From IMG/VR virus record IMGVR_UViG_3300008116_000137, positions 1-58,132 of that record: DNA of 58,132 nucleotides, one strand, 5' to 3'. The stretch comes from a virus. The notes under the pieces were generated by a model. It did no database searches, was not told the DNA's origin, and saw nothing but the letters and a program-made list of their open reading frames with translations. Both the position numbers and the translations under genes were made by a program. Of the stretch, positions 18,821 through 27,718 are shown piece by piece. Each line of letters begins with the position of its first letter. Position 1 is the first letter of the stretch.

Positions 18821-19015
18821 ATGAATAATCAGCATTTAATACCACCGTCAGTTACGGATATAGTTGAGAAACTATCATCTTCAACTGCACATACAAATGA
18901 AAAACTAAATTATATTATGCGTTTGGAAGCTATACGTGATTATTGTGCAATGAATATTGATAAACATAATAATCGCCAGTTTCCAACGAAACCAGCAAAA
19001 AGAGGTTATCGTTGA
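18821..19015 (+). CDS. Small protein between gp55 and gp47
   Basis: A protein of 64 residues. The ATG at 18821 is preferred because GGAGAG lies at 18811-18816. It shows a helical middle (KLNYIMRLEAIRDYCAMNID) and a basic tail. Its stop overlaps the TTG start of gp47. Position next to gp55 makes a gp33-like late co-activator conceivable, but no acidic-hydrophobic clamp tail is visible, so I leave it unnamed. Confidence 0.7.
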   Translation: MNNQHLIPPSVTDIVEKLSSSTAHTNEKLNYIMRLEAIRDYCAMNIDKHNNRQFPTKPAKRGYR

Positions 19016-20082
19016 AAATAGCACTAATTACAGATACTCATTGGGGTGTCCGTTCAGACGCCCCAATTTTTCATGATTATAATAAGAATTTTTTAGATGA
19101 AGTATTTTTTCCTCATTTAGAAAAAAACAATATCAAAACTATTGTTCATCTTGGAGATATGTTTGATAGAAGAAAGTATATTAATTTTCAAACAGCAAAT
19201 AGAATCAGAGAAGACTTTCTTCAACCTATTAGTGATAAAGGTTTTAAGTTTCATATTATCGCTGGTAATCACGATATCTATTATAGAAATACTAATAAGA
19301 TAAACGCAATTCGTGAACTTATCGATGGTAGATATAATTTTCATATATATGATGATGTTGCAACGGAAGTAATATTTGATAACACCAAGGTATTATTGAT
19401 ACCATGGATTTGTGATGAAAACTATGAAAAATCTATGAATAATATAAAGAATACAGATGCACAAATAGCATTTGGTCATTTAGAAATTCAAGGGTTTGAA
19501 ATGTATAAGGGGTCTATTGTTTCGCATGGGCATGATCGTAGGATTTTTGAGAATTTTGATATTGTCTTGTCTGGCCATTATCACCATAGGTCCACTGATG
19601 GCTGTATATCTTATTTGGGCTGTCATTCTGAGTTTACATGGGCGGATTATGACGATCCGAAAGGATTTCATGTATTTGATACAGAGACTAGAGAACTGGC
19701 CTTTATAGAAAATCCTTATAAGATGTTTGCTAAAATTTGGTATAATGATGCAGGTAAAACATTTGACGAGGCGGTATTAAAATTCGATTACGAACAATAC
19801 AGAAACAGAATTGTAAAGGTTATTGTTTCAAATAAAGACAATCCTTATTGGTTTGATAATTTTATTGAAAGACTACAGCATGTGGACCCACAAGATTTAC
19901 AGATTGTAGAGGACCATCTAAATTTAAATATGGAAGATGACGAGAATATTGTCAACGAAGCAGAAGATACTTTGTCTATATTCAGAGGATTTATTAAACA
20001 AATTCAATCTGAGAGTATTGACAAAGAACAATTAAATGTTATAATAACAGAACTATATAATGAAGCGATTACATTGGAGTGA
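19012..20082 (+). CDS. 47: Recombination nuclease subunit gp47 (Mre11-like)
   Basis: A protein of 356 residues (T4 gp47 is 339). Metallophosphoesterase motifs occur in order: DTHWGV (8-13), GDMFDRR (about 48-54), GNHD (about 85-88), GHLEI and GHYHHR (about 185-190). It partners gp46 to resect DNA ends. The start is TTG, overlapping the upstream stop (TTGA), with AGAGGT upstream. Confidence 0.95.
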   Translation: MKIALITDTHWGVRSDAPIFHDYNKNFLDEVFFPHLEKNNIKTIVHLGDMFDRRKYINFQTANRIREDFLQPISDKGFKFHIIAGNHDIYYRNTNKINAIRELIDGRYNFHIYDDVATEVIFDNTKVLLIPWICDENYEKSMNNIKNTDAQIAFGHLEIQGFEMYKGSIVSHGHDRRIFENFDIVLSGHYHHRSTDGCISYLGCHSEFTWADYDDPKGFHVFDTETRELAFIENPYKMFAKIWYNDAGKTFDEAVLKFDYEQYRNRIVKVIVSNKDNPYWFDNFIERLQHVDPQDLQIVEDHLNLNMEDDENIVNEAEDTLSIFRGFIKQIQSESIDKEQLNVIITELYNEAITLE

Positions 20083-20085
20083 TTT

Positions 20086-20235
20086 ATGCCTTTACGATGT
20101 GTTTTGTATACAATTATTTTAGTTGGTGGACTAATTTGGTTATATGATTTTCAGTCAAAGAAATGCGAAGCAGCCGGTGGAATATATGCACCTAACATTT
20201 GTGTAAACCCATCAGCAATTATTGAAATGGATTGA
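20086..20235 (+). CDS. Small membrane protein
   Basis: A protein of 49 residues with one N-terminal transmembrane segment (CVLYTIILVGGLIWLY) and a short tail with two Cys (KKCEAAGGIY, NICVNP) that could face the periplasm. It starts 3 nt after gp47 ends. Function unknown. Confidence 0.65.
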   Translation: MPLRCVLYTIILVGGLIWLYDFQSKKCEAAGGIYAPNICVNPSAIIEMD

Positions 20236-20239
20236 TATT

Positions 20240-20518
20240 ATGGATAGGCGTAAACTATTTGCTTTCTTGCCTCTAGCGCCAGCAATCATTGGTGCTTCTA
20301 TTATTAGAAATTCAAACGAAGACGAAAAACCAGAAGATGATATGAATGGTACTATTCGAATAGGATTTGTTAAAAAGAGAGAAACTAAATCATCTAATAT
20401 GTTTTTTTCTGCACCTGAATTAGATCATACAAGACATGTATCTATGTCAGTTGGTAAAGATGGTAATCTTTGGTTAAAGACTGCGAATGGTGATTGGAAA
20501 CGTGTGGTAACTGAATAA
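20240..20518 (+). CDS. Hypothetical protein with N-terminal hydrophobic segment
   Basis: A protein of 92 residues. The N-terminus MDRRKLFAFLPLAPAIIGAS resembles a twin-arginine-like or membrane-anchor signal, followed by a polar domain ending in VGKDGNLWLKTANGDWKRVV, a short beta pattern often found at fibre or capsid surfaces. The ATG at 20240 is chosen over an upstream TTG at 20222. No function assigned. Confidence 0.6.
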   Translation: MDRRKLFAFLPLAPAIIGASIIRNSNEDEKPEDDMNGTIRIGFVKKRETKSSNMFFSAPELDHTRHVSMSVGKDGNLWLKTANGDWKRVVTE

Positions 20519-20533
20519 TCAGGAGATTTTATT

Positions 20534-20950
20534 GTGGCTGTACTTGATGATATTATTATAAAACATTGCCTTATCAGTAAAAACCAACCAGACGCTATTG
20601 GTGAAATTCTTAGGAGTTGGGCATTCAAACATGAATATGGTTGCTATTCATGTTTTGATTTAATTGAAGAATTTGAAAAGGTAGAAGTCACACCACGAGA
20701 ATTTAAATTACTTTGGGGTCGTGATTATGATCCAAAGAATAAAGATGATTATTGGGGGTTTGATGAAAAAAATGCATTCGAAGAAATTGAATGGTTCAAG
20801 CACCCTAATGGAATTGAAGTGGGGTGGCATTGGGATGGTGATGGTCTACTAGGGTTTTATGTTCCAGAATTAGAAGACGAATATTATGACGGTTCAATAA
20901 CTAATTCTGATTGTAAAAAGAATTATGGATGGGAATTTGGTGAGAAATGA
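20534..20950 (+). CDS. Hypothetical protein before gp46
   Basis: A protein of 138 residues with a GTG start behind AGGAG. It is rich in Trp, Asp, Glu and Phe, with acidic and aromatic patches (HWDGDGLLGFYVPELEDEYYDG). It overlaps the gp46 start by 4 nt (ATGA), so it is part of the gp47-gp46 operon. I do not recognise the family. Confidence 0.75.
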   Translation: MAVLDDIIIKHCLISKNQPDAIGEILRSWAFKHEYGCYSCFDLIEEFEKVEVTPREFKLLWGRDYDPKNKDDYWGFDEKNAFEEIEWFKHPNGIEVGWHWDGDGLLGFYVPELEDEYYDGSITNSDCKKNYGWEFGEK

Positions 20951-22653
20951 TTTATTTCAAAAAACTAAGGTGGAAAAATTTCTTATCAACAGGGAATGTT
21001 TTCACTGAAATAGAATTGAATAAACATAATACTACGCTTATTGTAGGAGAGAATGGTGCTGGAAAGTCAACTATTCTTGATGCATTGACTTTTGCTTTGT
21101 TCGGAAAGCCTTTTAGGAAAATCAATAAACCACAACTTCTTAATACAATTACTCAAAAAGGTTTGTCAGTAGAGATTGAGTTTTCTATAGGCAAGATAGA
21201 ATATAAAATTGTCAGAGGTATAAAACCAACTGTTTTTGAAGTATATCAGAATGGTTCTTTATTAAATCAATCTGCTGAAAGTAAAGATTATCAAGATATT
21301 TTAGAAAAGCAAATACTAAAGATAAACTATAAATCATTTTGTCAGGTTGTTGTTCTTGGTTCAGCGACATATCAGCCATTCATGCAATTGACTGCTGCAC
21401 AGAGAAGAGAAATAATCGAAGATTTGCTTGATCTTCAAATATTTTCTACCATGAATTCTTTGTTAAAAGATAAAGTTTCTTTTAATACAAAGGATATGTC
21501 GGAATGTGATAAAAATATTGCTGTTGTGTCAGAACGAATTGAAATGACCAAGAAACATTTGATAAAAATTCAAATGGATAACAGTAAATTAATAGAAGAT
21601 AAAAAAGAAAGAATCGAAAAGACAAAGAAAGATATTGACACTCTTTCGGTTCAATTTCAGACAATAACTGATACCATTGAAAAATTATCAAAGAAGACTG
21701 TCAATTTAGATAAATTAAAGTTATCGTCCAAGGAATTGAGTTCTTTAAAAAGTAAAATAGAAAATAAATTTGATTCTTTAAAAGAGGAGATTGATTTTTT
21801 TACTGAAAATGATCAGTGCCCTACATGTAAACAGAATATAGATGTATCTTTCAAAGAGACCACTATAAAAGAAAAGACAAATGAAATATCAACGGTTGAA
21901 AATGGTCTATCTCAACTAATAGACAAGTATCTAAAGGTTCAGAAAAAAATTGAAGACATAATAAAAATAAACGATCAAATAAGTGATAATAAATTTGAAG
22001 CGCACAAAATCAAAACAAAAATAAATTCATTGAATGAATATATAAATGATCTAAATGAAGAAATGTCTTCTATTAAAAATATTGTAAAAACAGAAGATAA
22101 CGTTGATATAAAAGTCTATGAAGAAAAACTGGAAGAGTATAAGGATGAGTATAATAAACTAAAAAATGAAAAGGAATTATATACGTGCGCCGCAACAATG
22201 TTGAAGGATTCTGGTATTAAGTCCAGAATTATTAAACAATACGTTCCTATTATCAATAAGTTTATTAACAAGTATTTGTCATCTATGGAGTTCATGTGTC
22301 AATTTGAACTTGATGAAAACTTTGATGAAGTTATTAAATCAAGATACAGAGATGAATTTTCATATGGGTCTTTTTCAGAAGGAGAAAAGTTTAGAATTAA
22401 TTTAGCTATTCTTTTTACATGGAGATCGATTGCCAAAATGAGAAATTCTATTAACACGAATATTCTTATTTTGGATGAAGTAATGGACTCGTCATTAGAT
22501 GCAAACGGAACAGAAGAATTTCTCAAACTTATTAAGAATTTGTCCAAAGATACAAATATATTCATCATCTCACATAAGAGGGACACTATAATTGATAAGT
22601 TTGAGAATGTTATTAAATTTGAAAAGATACACAACTTTTCTAAGATCGCATAG
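20947..22653 (+). CDS. 46: Recombination nuclease subunit gp46 (Rad50/SbcC-like)
   Basis: A protein of 568 residues (T4 gp46 is 560). Walker A is GENGAGKST (34-42). Long coiled-coil arms flank a CPTC zinc hook at about 291-294. The ABC signature-like YGSFSEGEKFR and Walker B ILILDEVMDSSLD lie near the C-terminus, followed by the His switch ISHK. It is the SMC-type ATPase that controls gp47. Confidence 0.96.
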   Translation: MIYFKKLRWKNFLSTGNVFTEIELNKHNTTLIVGENGAGKSTILDALTFALFGKPFRKINKPQLLNTITQKGLSVEIEFSIGKIEYKIVRGIKPTVFEVYQNGSLLNQSAESKDYQDILEKQILKINYKSFCQVVVLGSATYQPFMQLTAAQRREIIEDLLDLQIFSTMNSLLKDKVSFNTKDMSECDKNIAVVSERIEMTKKHLIKIQMDNSKLIEDKKERIEKTKKDIDTLSVQFQTITDTIEKLSKKTVNLDKLKLSSKELSSLKSKIENKFDSLKEEIDFFTENDQCPTCKQNIDVSFKETTIKEKTNEISTVENGLSQLIDKYLKVQKKIEDIIKINDQISDNKFEAHKIKTKINSLNEYINDLNEEMSSIKNIVKTEDNVDIKVYEEKLEEYKDEYNKLKNEKELYTCAATMLKDSGIKSRIIKQYVPIINKFINKYLSSMEFMCQFELDENFDEVIKSRYRDEFSYGSFSEGEKFRINLAILFTWRSIAKMRNSINTNILILDEVMDSSLDANGTEEFLKLIKNLSKDTNIFIISHKRDTIIDKFENVIKFEKIHNFSKIA

Positions 22654-22661
22654 GTATTAAA

Positions 22662-23144
22662 ATGACAATAGAATTAGTAAAGAATTCTGATCCTATTTTA
22701 ACTGAAAGATGTCAAGAGGTGGATTTTGATAATCCTCCTTTTGATTTAATTGAATTCGCACATGAACTTGTTAAATTTATGTACGAAAGAAATGGTCTTG
22801 GATTGGCTGCAAATCAAATTGGTATTCCGTATCGAATATTTGCAATGAGAAGTCATCCAGAAAATTTTGTATGTATCAATCCTAAGATTGTTCAGCCGTC
22901 TGCCGAAACAATTGTTCTTGAAGAAGGATGTTTATCATATCCAAATTTAATTGTAAAGGTAAAAAGACCTAGACATGTTCGTGTTAGGTTTAATACACCA
23001 AATGGTGAGACTCTTACAAAAACATTTACAGGTATGTCAGCGAGAGTTTTTCAACACGAATTAGATCATCTTGATGGTAAAATATTCTATCAACAGGCTA
23101 ATAAATTTCATCGTGATCAAGCTTTAAGAAAGTGGAAAAAATGA
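22662..23144 (+). CDS. def: Peptide deformylase
   Basis: A protein of 160 residues with the three deformylase motifs: GLGLAANQIG (45-54), EGCLS (88-92, metal ligand Cys90) and QHELDHLDG (131-139, with His132, Glu133 and His136). It removes the formyl group from nascent N-terminal Met. Phage versions are common in aquatic T4-like phages and are thought to aid fast processing of abundant proteins. It lacks the usual bacterial C-terminal helix extension. Confidence 0.95.
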   Translation: MTIELVKNSDPILTERCQEVDFDNPPFDLIEFAHELVKFMYERNGLGLAANQIGIPYRIFAMRSHPENFVCINPKIVQPSAETIVLEEGCLSYPNLIVKVKRPRHVRVRFNTPNGETLTKTFTGMSARVFQHELDHLDGKIFYQQANKFHRDQALRKWKK

Positions 23145-23260
23145 GATATTTTGATTTTGAGTCTTTAGCAATTATGAAGCAACATTATATAAGTGGATTA
23201 ATTATATTTTTTGCATTTGTACTTTATTATGTTTTGGTGAGAAGATTAGATCGTGAATAA
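23141..23260 (+). CDS. Small membrane protein
   Basis: A protein of 39 residues. One transmembrane helix (YISGLIIFFAFVLYYVLV) is followed by a basic tail (RRLDRE). The start overlaps the deformylase stop (ATGA) and its end overlaps the next GTG start. Function unknown. Confidence 0.6.
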   Translation: MRYFDFESLAIMKQHYISGLIIFFAFVLYYVLVRRLDRE

Positions 23261-23438
23261 ATTCCTAAAATACTGTAGATATTCCAACATTCAGATAGCA
23301 TTAAATTTAAATCCATTGACATGGGGGTTCGCATATGATTATGGTGGACCAACACAGATGGACCCTGGATTATATCATTTGACATTCAAATTTATCTGTG
23401 TTAGAATGTCTTTCGTTTTTGATGATGGGAGTTGGTAG
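23253..23438 (+). CDS. Hypothetical protein
   Basis: A protein of 61 residues with a GTG start inside the previous gene's end. The pattern LNLNPLTWGFAYDYGG and FKFICVRMSFVFDDG suggests a small beta fold. Its stop overlaps the GTG of the next gene (TAGTG). No known function. Confidence 0.6.
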   Translation: MNKFLKYCRYSNIQIALNLNPLTWGFAYDYGGPTQMDPGLYHLTFKFICVRMSFVFDDGSW

Positions 23439-23925
23439 TGAACATCTTTTATATCGATGCTGATCCTATTCAAGCTGCACAGTGGATGGTGGATAAACAT
23501 GTTGTTAAAATGATTCTTGAATCAGCACAACTGTTGTCCACCGCTCACCGTGTTCTTGATGGTATTGAAAGTATTGGAACAAGTCCTTCTGGGAGAAGCA
23601 AGAAGATATGGGAGTTCATCCATCTGCTATATGGTGCCGCAGTAGCATCCAGAATTATGATTGGTTGGTAGAACATATGTTTGCTCTTATGGGCGAATAT
23701 ACCCATCGTTATGGTAAAACACATAAATGTCAGGGCGAATTGTCATATATGCTCCAATCGCCACCAAAGAAACTTGAAGACTATGATTGGACACCCATGC
23801 CTTCATGTATGGATGATAAGTATATTATTTCAAGTGATCCTTTGATTAACTACCGTAACTATTATATTAACGGAAAGTCCGATCTTCATAAGTGGACTAA
23901 ACGTGAAAAGCCTGAATGGATTTAA
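23438..23925 (+). pseudogene. Conserved phage protein, split by a -1 frameshift
   Basis: The GTG at 23438 (GGGAG 6 nt upstream) opens MNIFYIDADP, then DKHVVKMILESAQLLSTAHRVLDG, the start of a conserved phage family of unknown function. This frame runs on to a stop at 23671, but the expected second half (HPSAIWCR, YDWLVEH, EYTHRYGK, then HKWTKREKPEW) is in the -1 frame up to 23925. The switch must fall between 23569 and about 23608, probably near GGGAGAAGCAAGAAGATATG. No classic X-XXY-YYZ slip site is visible, so a one-base deletion or sequencing error is more likely than programmed frameshifting. Confidence 0.75.
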
Positions 23926-23938
23926 TTGGAGATAAAAT

Positions 23939-24316
23939 ATGTTTAATGAAGTGAAAGATTTTCATATTGCTTTTGGACAGCGTGTAGGTTCAAAACCAGA
24001 ATTACCTGATCTACCAGAACGTGAGTTACGAATGAGTCTTCTGGTAGAAGAATATGCAGAATATTTAAAAGCAGAAAGTGATAATGATATTGTAGAGATT
24101 GCTGATGCTCTTGCTGATATGATTTACATTATTTGTGGAACCGCCGTATCTTATGGTATTCCATTAGACGTTATCTATAACGAAGTCCATCAGTCTAATA
24201 TGAATAAACTAATTGATGGAAAAGTTTTAAGACGTGAGGATGGTAAGGTTCAGAAGCCAGAAGGTTGGCAACCACCAAACATTAAAAAAATTCTAGATGA
24301 ATGGGGTAATAAGTGA
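23939..24316 (+). CDS. MazG-like nucleotide pyrophosphohydrolase
   Basis: A protein of 125 residues. The all-alpha NTP-pyrophosphatase motif is clear: LLVEEYAEYLKA (EExxE) followed by EIADALADMIYI (ExxD), the Mg-binding set of the MazG/HisE-like superfamily. The C-terminal KVQKPEGWQPPNI is typical of phage members labelled phosphoribosyl-ATP pyrophosphohydrolase-like. Likely substrates are non-canonical or excess NTPs; this cannot be told from sequence. Confidence 0.85.
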   Translation: MFNEVKDFHIAFGQRVGSKPELPDLPERELRMSLLVEEYAEYLKAESDNDIVEIADALADMIYIICGTAVSYGIPLDVIYNEVHQSNMNKLIDGKVLRREDGKVQKPEGWQPPNIKKILDEWGNK

Positions 24317-24606
24317 AAAAGGCGAAAGATATTCCATATAAATATGCGGAAGGTCAGATTATTTCTGACTTTCAGGCGTATATAGATAAGACTTACCAAG
24401 AGCATTACAAGACAGAAGACAAAGGTATTGAGTGCTTCGATGCATGGATTGCTCTTGGTGAGTCTACTCCAACATTCAGAAATACTGCATTAAAGTATTT
24501 GTGGAGGTATGGAAAGAAGAATGGCAACAACAAAGACGATTTGATGAAGACATTACATTATGTATTGATGTGTCTTTATGTAGATCATTACAAAAAAGGT
24601 GATTAA
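24313..24606 (+). CDS. DUF3310-family protein
   Basis: A protein of 97 residues, GTG start overlapping the previous stop. It carries the DUF3310 pattern KGIECFDAW, then FRNTALKYLWRYGKK and DLMKTLHYVLMCL. The family is widespread in phages, often beside nucleotide-metabolism genes, as here after the MazG-like gene; its biochemical role is not settled. Confidence 0.82.
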   Translation: MKKAKDIPYKYAEGQIISDFQAYIDKTYQEHYKTEDKGIECFDAWIALGESTPTFRNTALKYLWRYGKKNGNNKDDLMKTLHYVLMCLYVDHYKKGD

Positions 24607-24609
24607 ACA

Positions 24610-25482
24610 ATGGAAATCAAAGTACCAGTAGAAGAATTACGCAAGAATAAGTTATTTTTTGCAACACCAATGTATGGTGGTCAGTGTGCAGGAATGTTTG
24701 CAAGATCAATTGCTGATTTATCAGCACTATGCACACATTATGGTATCCCTCTTCAGTTTTATTTTCTATTCAACGAGTCATTAATTACACGAGCACGAAA
24801 TTATTGTGTTGACGAGTTTATGCGTTCTGATGCAACACATCTAATGTTCGTTGACTCTGATATCGGTTTCAATCCAAATGATGTTCTAGCACTAATGGCA
24901 CTATCAAAGGAAGGTTCTGAATACGATATCATTGGTGGTCCATATCCAAAGAAGTGTATTTCTTGGGAGAAGGTAAAGGCGGCTGTTGACAAGGGTGTTG
25001 CTGACGAGAATCCAAATGTGTTGGAGAAGTTTGTCGGTGATTATGTCTTCAATCCAAAGGGCGGTGCTACCAGTATTCCATTAGGTCAGCCTGTAGAAGT
25101 TCTTGAAATTGGAACTGGTTTCATGATGGCACGAAAGAATACTTTTAACAAGTTCGCAGAAGCATTTCCTCAGTATGCATATCGTCCAGATCATGTTCGC
25201 ACAGAGCATTTTGATGGCACACGAAAGATTATGCAGTATTTCCAGGCAGAGATTGATCCAAAGTCAGAACGCTATCTATCAGAAGATTATTGGTTCTGTC
25301 AGAAGGTTCAGGAAATCGGTCTAAAGACATGGTTCTGCCCATGGATGCAGATGCAGCATGTAGGCACATATATCTTTGGTGGGTCATTAGCTGATCTAGC
25401 TTCTATTGGTGCTTCTGCAACAGCCGATCCTAACAATCTAGGTGGAAAGAGTACTTCTACTCCTAAAAAGAAGAAGAAGTAA
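24610..25482 (+). CDS. GT-A type glycosyltransferase
   Basis: A protein of 290 residues. The FVDSDIGF segment (D82-S-D84) is the metal-binding DxD of GT-A glycosyltransferases. It follows SLITRARNYCVDEFMRSDATH, and SEDYWFCQKVQEIGLKTW supplies the C-terminal acidic motif. Related phage enzymes may glycosylate virion proteins or DNA; neither target is shown here. The C-terminus is a Lys run after a Ser/Thr-rich linker. Codon use is like the late genes (GGT, CTA), suggesting good expression. Confidence 0.8.
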   Translation: MEIKVPVEELRKNKLFFATPMYGGQCAGMFARSIADLSALCTHYGIPLQFYFLFNESLITRARNYCVDEFMRSDATHLMFVDSDIGFNPNDVLALMALSKEGSEYDIIGGPYPKKCISWEKVKAAVDKGVADENPNVLEKFVGDYVFNPKGGATSIPLGQPVEVLEIGTGFMMARKNTFNKFAEAFPQYAYRPDHVRTEHFDGTRKIMQYFQAEIDPKSERYLSEDYWFCQKVQEIGLKTWFCPWMQMQHVGTYIFGGSLADLASIGASATADPNNLGGKSTSTPKKKKK

Positions 25483-25507
25483 ATTATATAATTGAAAAGG
25501 ATATATT

Positions 25508-26164
25508 ATGAATATTGATGTTACCACATTAAATGTGTTGAAAAACTTTTCGGCTATTCATCCATCAATCATTATTGAGAAGGGAAATGTTCTAAAGACA
25601 ATTTCTTCCAATAAGACAATGATGGCAAAGGCAAAGATCGAACAGTCTTTTGATAAGACATTCGGTCTTTGCGACATCTCAAACTTTATTTCTGTTCTTT
25701 CGATGTTTGAGAATCCAGTTCTTAATTTTGATGAAAGTGAATCTTATGTAAAGATTACATCAGAAGATGATACAAGGTCTATCAAGTATGTATTTTCTGA
25801 AATGTCTCTTATTGAAGAAGCACCGGATACTATTAGAATTGGAGACATTATTGTATCTTTTTCATTAACTGAAAAGACACTTGTAGAATTGACAAAGGCT
25901 ATTGGTATCTTTAAGGTAGATGAAGTTACCATCATCGGTGATGGTGATAATATTACAATTAATGTTATCGATAATAAGAGATCAGGTTCTGAATATAGTG
26001 ATGTGATTGGTAAAACAGACAAAGTTTTCAAAGCATTTTTCAGAAAAGAAAATCTTATCATTCGACCAAATACATATGAAGTGAAGATGTCTGCACAAGC
26101 TGCACATCTTTCACATCCTGATATTGAGTATTGGATTGCAGTAGAGCATCATTCGAAATTTTAA
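25508..26164 (+). CDS. 45: Sliding clamp gp45
   Basis: A protein of 218 residues (T4 gp45 is 228). The clamp topology is visible as MNIDVTTLNVLKNFSAIHPSI at the start and EVKMSAQAAHLSHPDIEYWIAVE at the end. It tethers DNA polymerase gp43 and co-activates late transcription with gp55. It heads the gp45-gp44-gp62-regA replication cluster in T4 order. Confidence 0.93.
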   Translation: MNIDVTTLNVLKNFSAIHPSIIIEKGNVLKTISSNKTMMAKAKIEQSFDKTFGLCDISNFISVLSMFENPVLNFDESESYVKITSEDDTRSIKYVFSEMSLIEEAPDTIRIGDIIVSFSLTEKTLVELTKAIGIFKVDEVTIIGDGDNITINVIDNKRSGSEYSDVIGKTDKVFKAFFRKENLIIRPNTYEVKMSAQAAHLSHPDIEYWIAVEHHSKF

Positions 26165-26171
26165 TTTCGAA
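26152..26171 (+). promoter_or_regulatory. Inverted repeat over the gp45 stop codon
   Basis: A perfect inverted repeat (TTCGAAATT, TT, AATTTCGAA) spans the gp45 stop and ends 32 nt before the gp44 start. There is no T-run, so it is not a terminator. It might protect mRNA ends or tune gp44 translation; function unproven. Confidence 0.5.
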
Positions 26172-26202
26172 ATTTTATTATGATAATGTGAAAGGACAAA
26201 GT

Positions 26203-27138
26203 ATGAAGGACTATTTGTGGGTTGAGAAATATCGACCAAAGACAATTTCAGATACTATTCTTCCTTCTGAATTAAAAGCTACATTCAATCAGTTTGTAGA
26301 GCAAAAGAACATTCCAAATCTTATTCTAGCTGGTTCTGCTGGTGTTGGTAAAACAACAGTTGCACGGGCATTATTGAATGAGATTAAAGCAGACTATACT
26401 ATTATCAACGGTAGTATGAATGGTAATATCGATACTCTTCGTAACGATATTCAAATGTTTGCTTCTGCTGTTTCTTTTTCGGGTGGAAGAAAGTATGTGA
26501 TTCTGGATGAGGCTGATTATCTCAACCCAAATTCTACACAACCAGCACTACGTAATTTCATGGAGGAATTCTCCAAGAATTGTGGATTTATTCTAACTTG
26601 TAATTATAAGAACAGGATTATTCCTCCTCTTCATTCACGTTGTTCTGTGATCGATTTTACTCTTGATAAGAATGATATACCAAAATTAGCTTCTCAGTTT
26701 TTCAAGCGTGTATGTTCTATTCTTGAAACTGAAGATATCCAGTATTCTAAAGAAGTTATTGCTGCTATCATTGAGAAATTCTTTCCAGATTTTCGTCGTG
26801 TTTTGAATGAACTTCAGCGATATTCTGTGAATGGTGAGATTGATACAGGTATTCTTTCTAACTTCACACAGAATGGTTATCGTGAATTAGTCGATCTTAT
26901 GAAAGATAAGAACTTCACAGAGGTCAGGCGTTGGGTTGCTGAAAACACAAATAATGACACAGATACATTATTTTCTGATCTATATAATAATTCTAATGAA
27001 TATTTCTCTAACAGATCAATTCCTCAACTAATTCTTATTTTGGCAAAGTATCAGTATCAGGCGGCGTTTGTGGCAAACCATGAGATCAATCTTTCTGCAT
27101 GTATGGCAGAAATTATGTCAGATTGTGAGTTTAAGTAA
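26203..27138 (+). CDS. 44: Clamp loader ATPase gp44
   Basis: A protein of 311 residues (T4 gp44 is 319). Walker A is GSAGVGKTT (44-52), Walker B VILDEADYL (about 99-107), and the SRC motif is LHSRCSVIDF. It opens and loads gp45 together with gp62. The ATG at 26203 is chosen because the conserved WVEKYRPKT begins right after it and AAAGGA precedes it. Confidence 0.95.
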   Translation: MKDYLWVEKYRPKTISDTILPSELKATFNQFVEQKNIPNLILAGSAGVGKTTVARALLNEIKADYTIINGSMNGNIDTLRNDIQMFASAVSFSGGRKYVILDEADYLNPNSTQPALRNFMEEFSKNCGFILTCNYKNRIIPPLHSRCSVIDFTLDKNDIPKLASQFFKRVCSILETEDIQYSKEVIAAIIEKFFPDFRRVLNELQRYSVNGEIDTGILSNFTQNGYRELVDLMKDKNFTEVRRWVAENTNNDTDTLFSDLYNNSNEYFSNRSIPQLILILAKYQYQAAFVANHEINLSACMAEIMSDCEFK

Positions 27139-27311
27139 TGGACGAAGAAGAGAAGAAGAAGCAAGAAAGTAAAAAGTTTGATCTTGAAATGGCAGAAATC
27201 ATATGGATGAAGGTGAAGGGTTGTAAAATACCTGAATCATATTCTGAAGAGGATAAACTTTCCATTTTGAAACGATATTGGCATAGAGCTATGGAAAAGG
27301 AAGATTATTGA
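27138..27311 (+). CDS. Small charged protein between gp44 and gp62
   Basis: A protein of 57 residues, starting on the gp44 stop (TAATG) and ending on the gp62 start (TGATG). It opens with an acidic-basic run (MDEEEKKKQESKK) and continues as a helix with Trp residues. The tight coupling supports a real gene; role unknown. Confidence 0.7.
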   Translation: MDEEEKKKQESKKFDLEMAEIIWMKVKGCKIPESYSEEDKLSILKRYWHRAMEKEDY

Positions 27312-27718
27312 TGGAACAGGCAATCAAGCGTGAGCAGCCACTATTCCAATATCTAAATTCAATCAACTACCATAAGGATTATCTTATGGAGACTACTCTT
27401 TCACCTGCTGACTATAACCCCTATCAGATCAATAGGGGTCTTTCTTATTTCATTGATACTATTATGTATTCTAACGAAATGAATATGAGTTATCATATTT
27501 CCAAGAAGATGCAGCATGATTTCTTCTTTTATGGTATAAATCCACGTCGAAGATTCTCTAAGTGGTTCAAATCAATACATTCAGATGACTTTTCTTGCGT
27601 TAAAGAATACTATAAATATAATGATCAGAGGACCAAAGAGGCTTTGGAAATCTTATCCAAGAGTCAAATAGATGAAATAAGAAGAAAATTAGAAAAAGGT
27701 GGACAAGTAAATGATTGA
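27311..27718 (+). CDS. 62: Clamp loader small subunit gp62
   Basis: A protein of 135 residues (T4 gp62 is 187). It has the gp62 core SKKMQHDFFFYGINPRRRF followed by SKWFK, and lies between gp44 and regA as in T4. It is the non-catalytic clamp-loader subunit. The shorter length reflects loss of N-terminal sequence relative to T4. Confidence 0.9.
   Translation: MEQAIKREQPLFQYLNSINYHKDYLMETTLSPADYNPYQINRGLSYFIDTIMYSNEMNMSYHISKKMQHDFFFYGINPRRRFSKWFKSIHSDDFSCVKEYYKYNDQRTKEALEILSKSQIDEIRRKLEKGGQVND

Noticed and set aside
23590-23612. Programmed -1 frameshifting as the explanation of the split gene.
   Set aside because: No X-XXY-YYZ heptamer in the right frame and no strong downstream hairpin; a one-base loss is simpler, although not proven.
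24338-27616. TATAAATA-like octamers inside the DUF3310 and gp62 genes.
   Set aside because: They lie within coding sequence without a suitably placed gene downstream.
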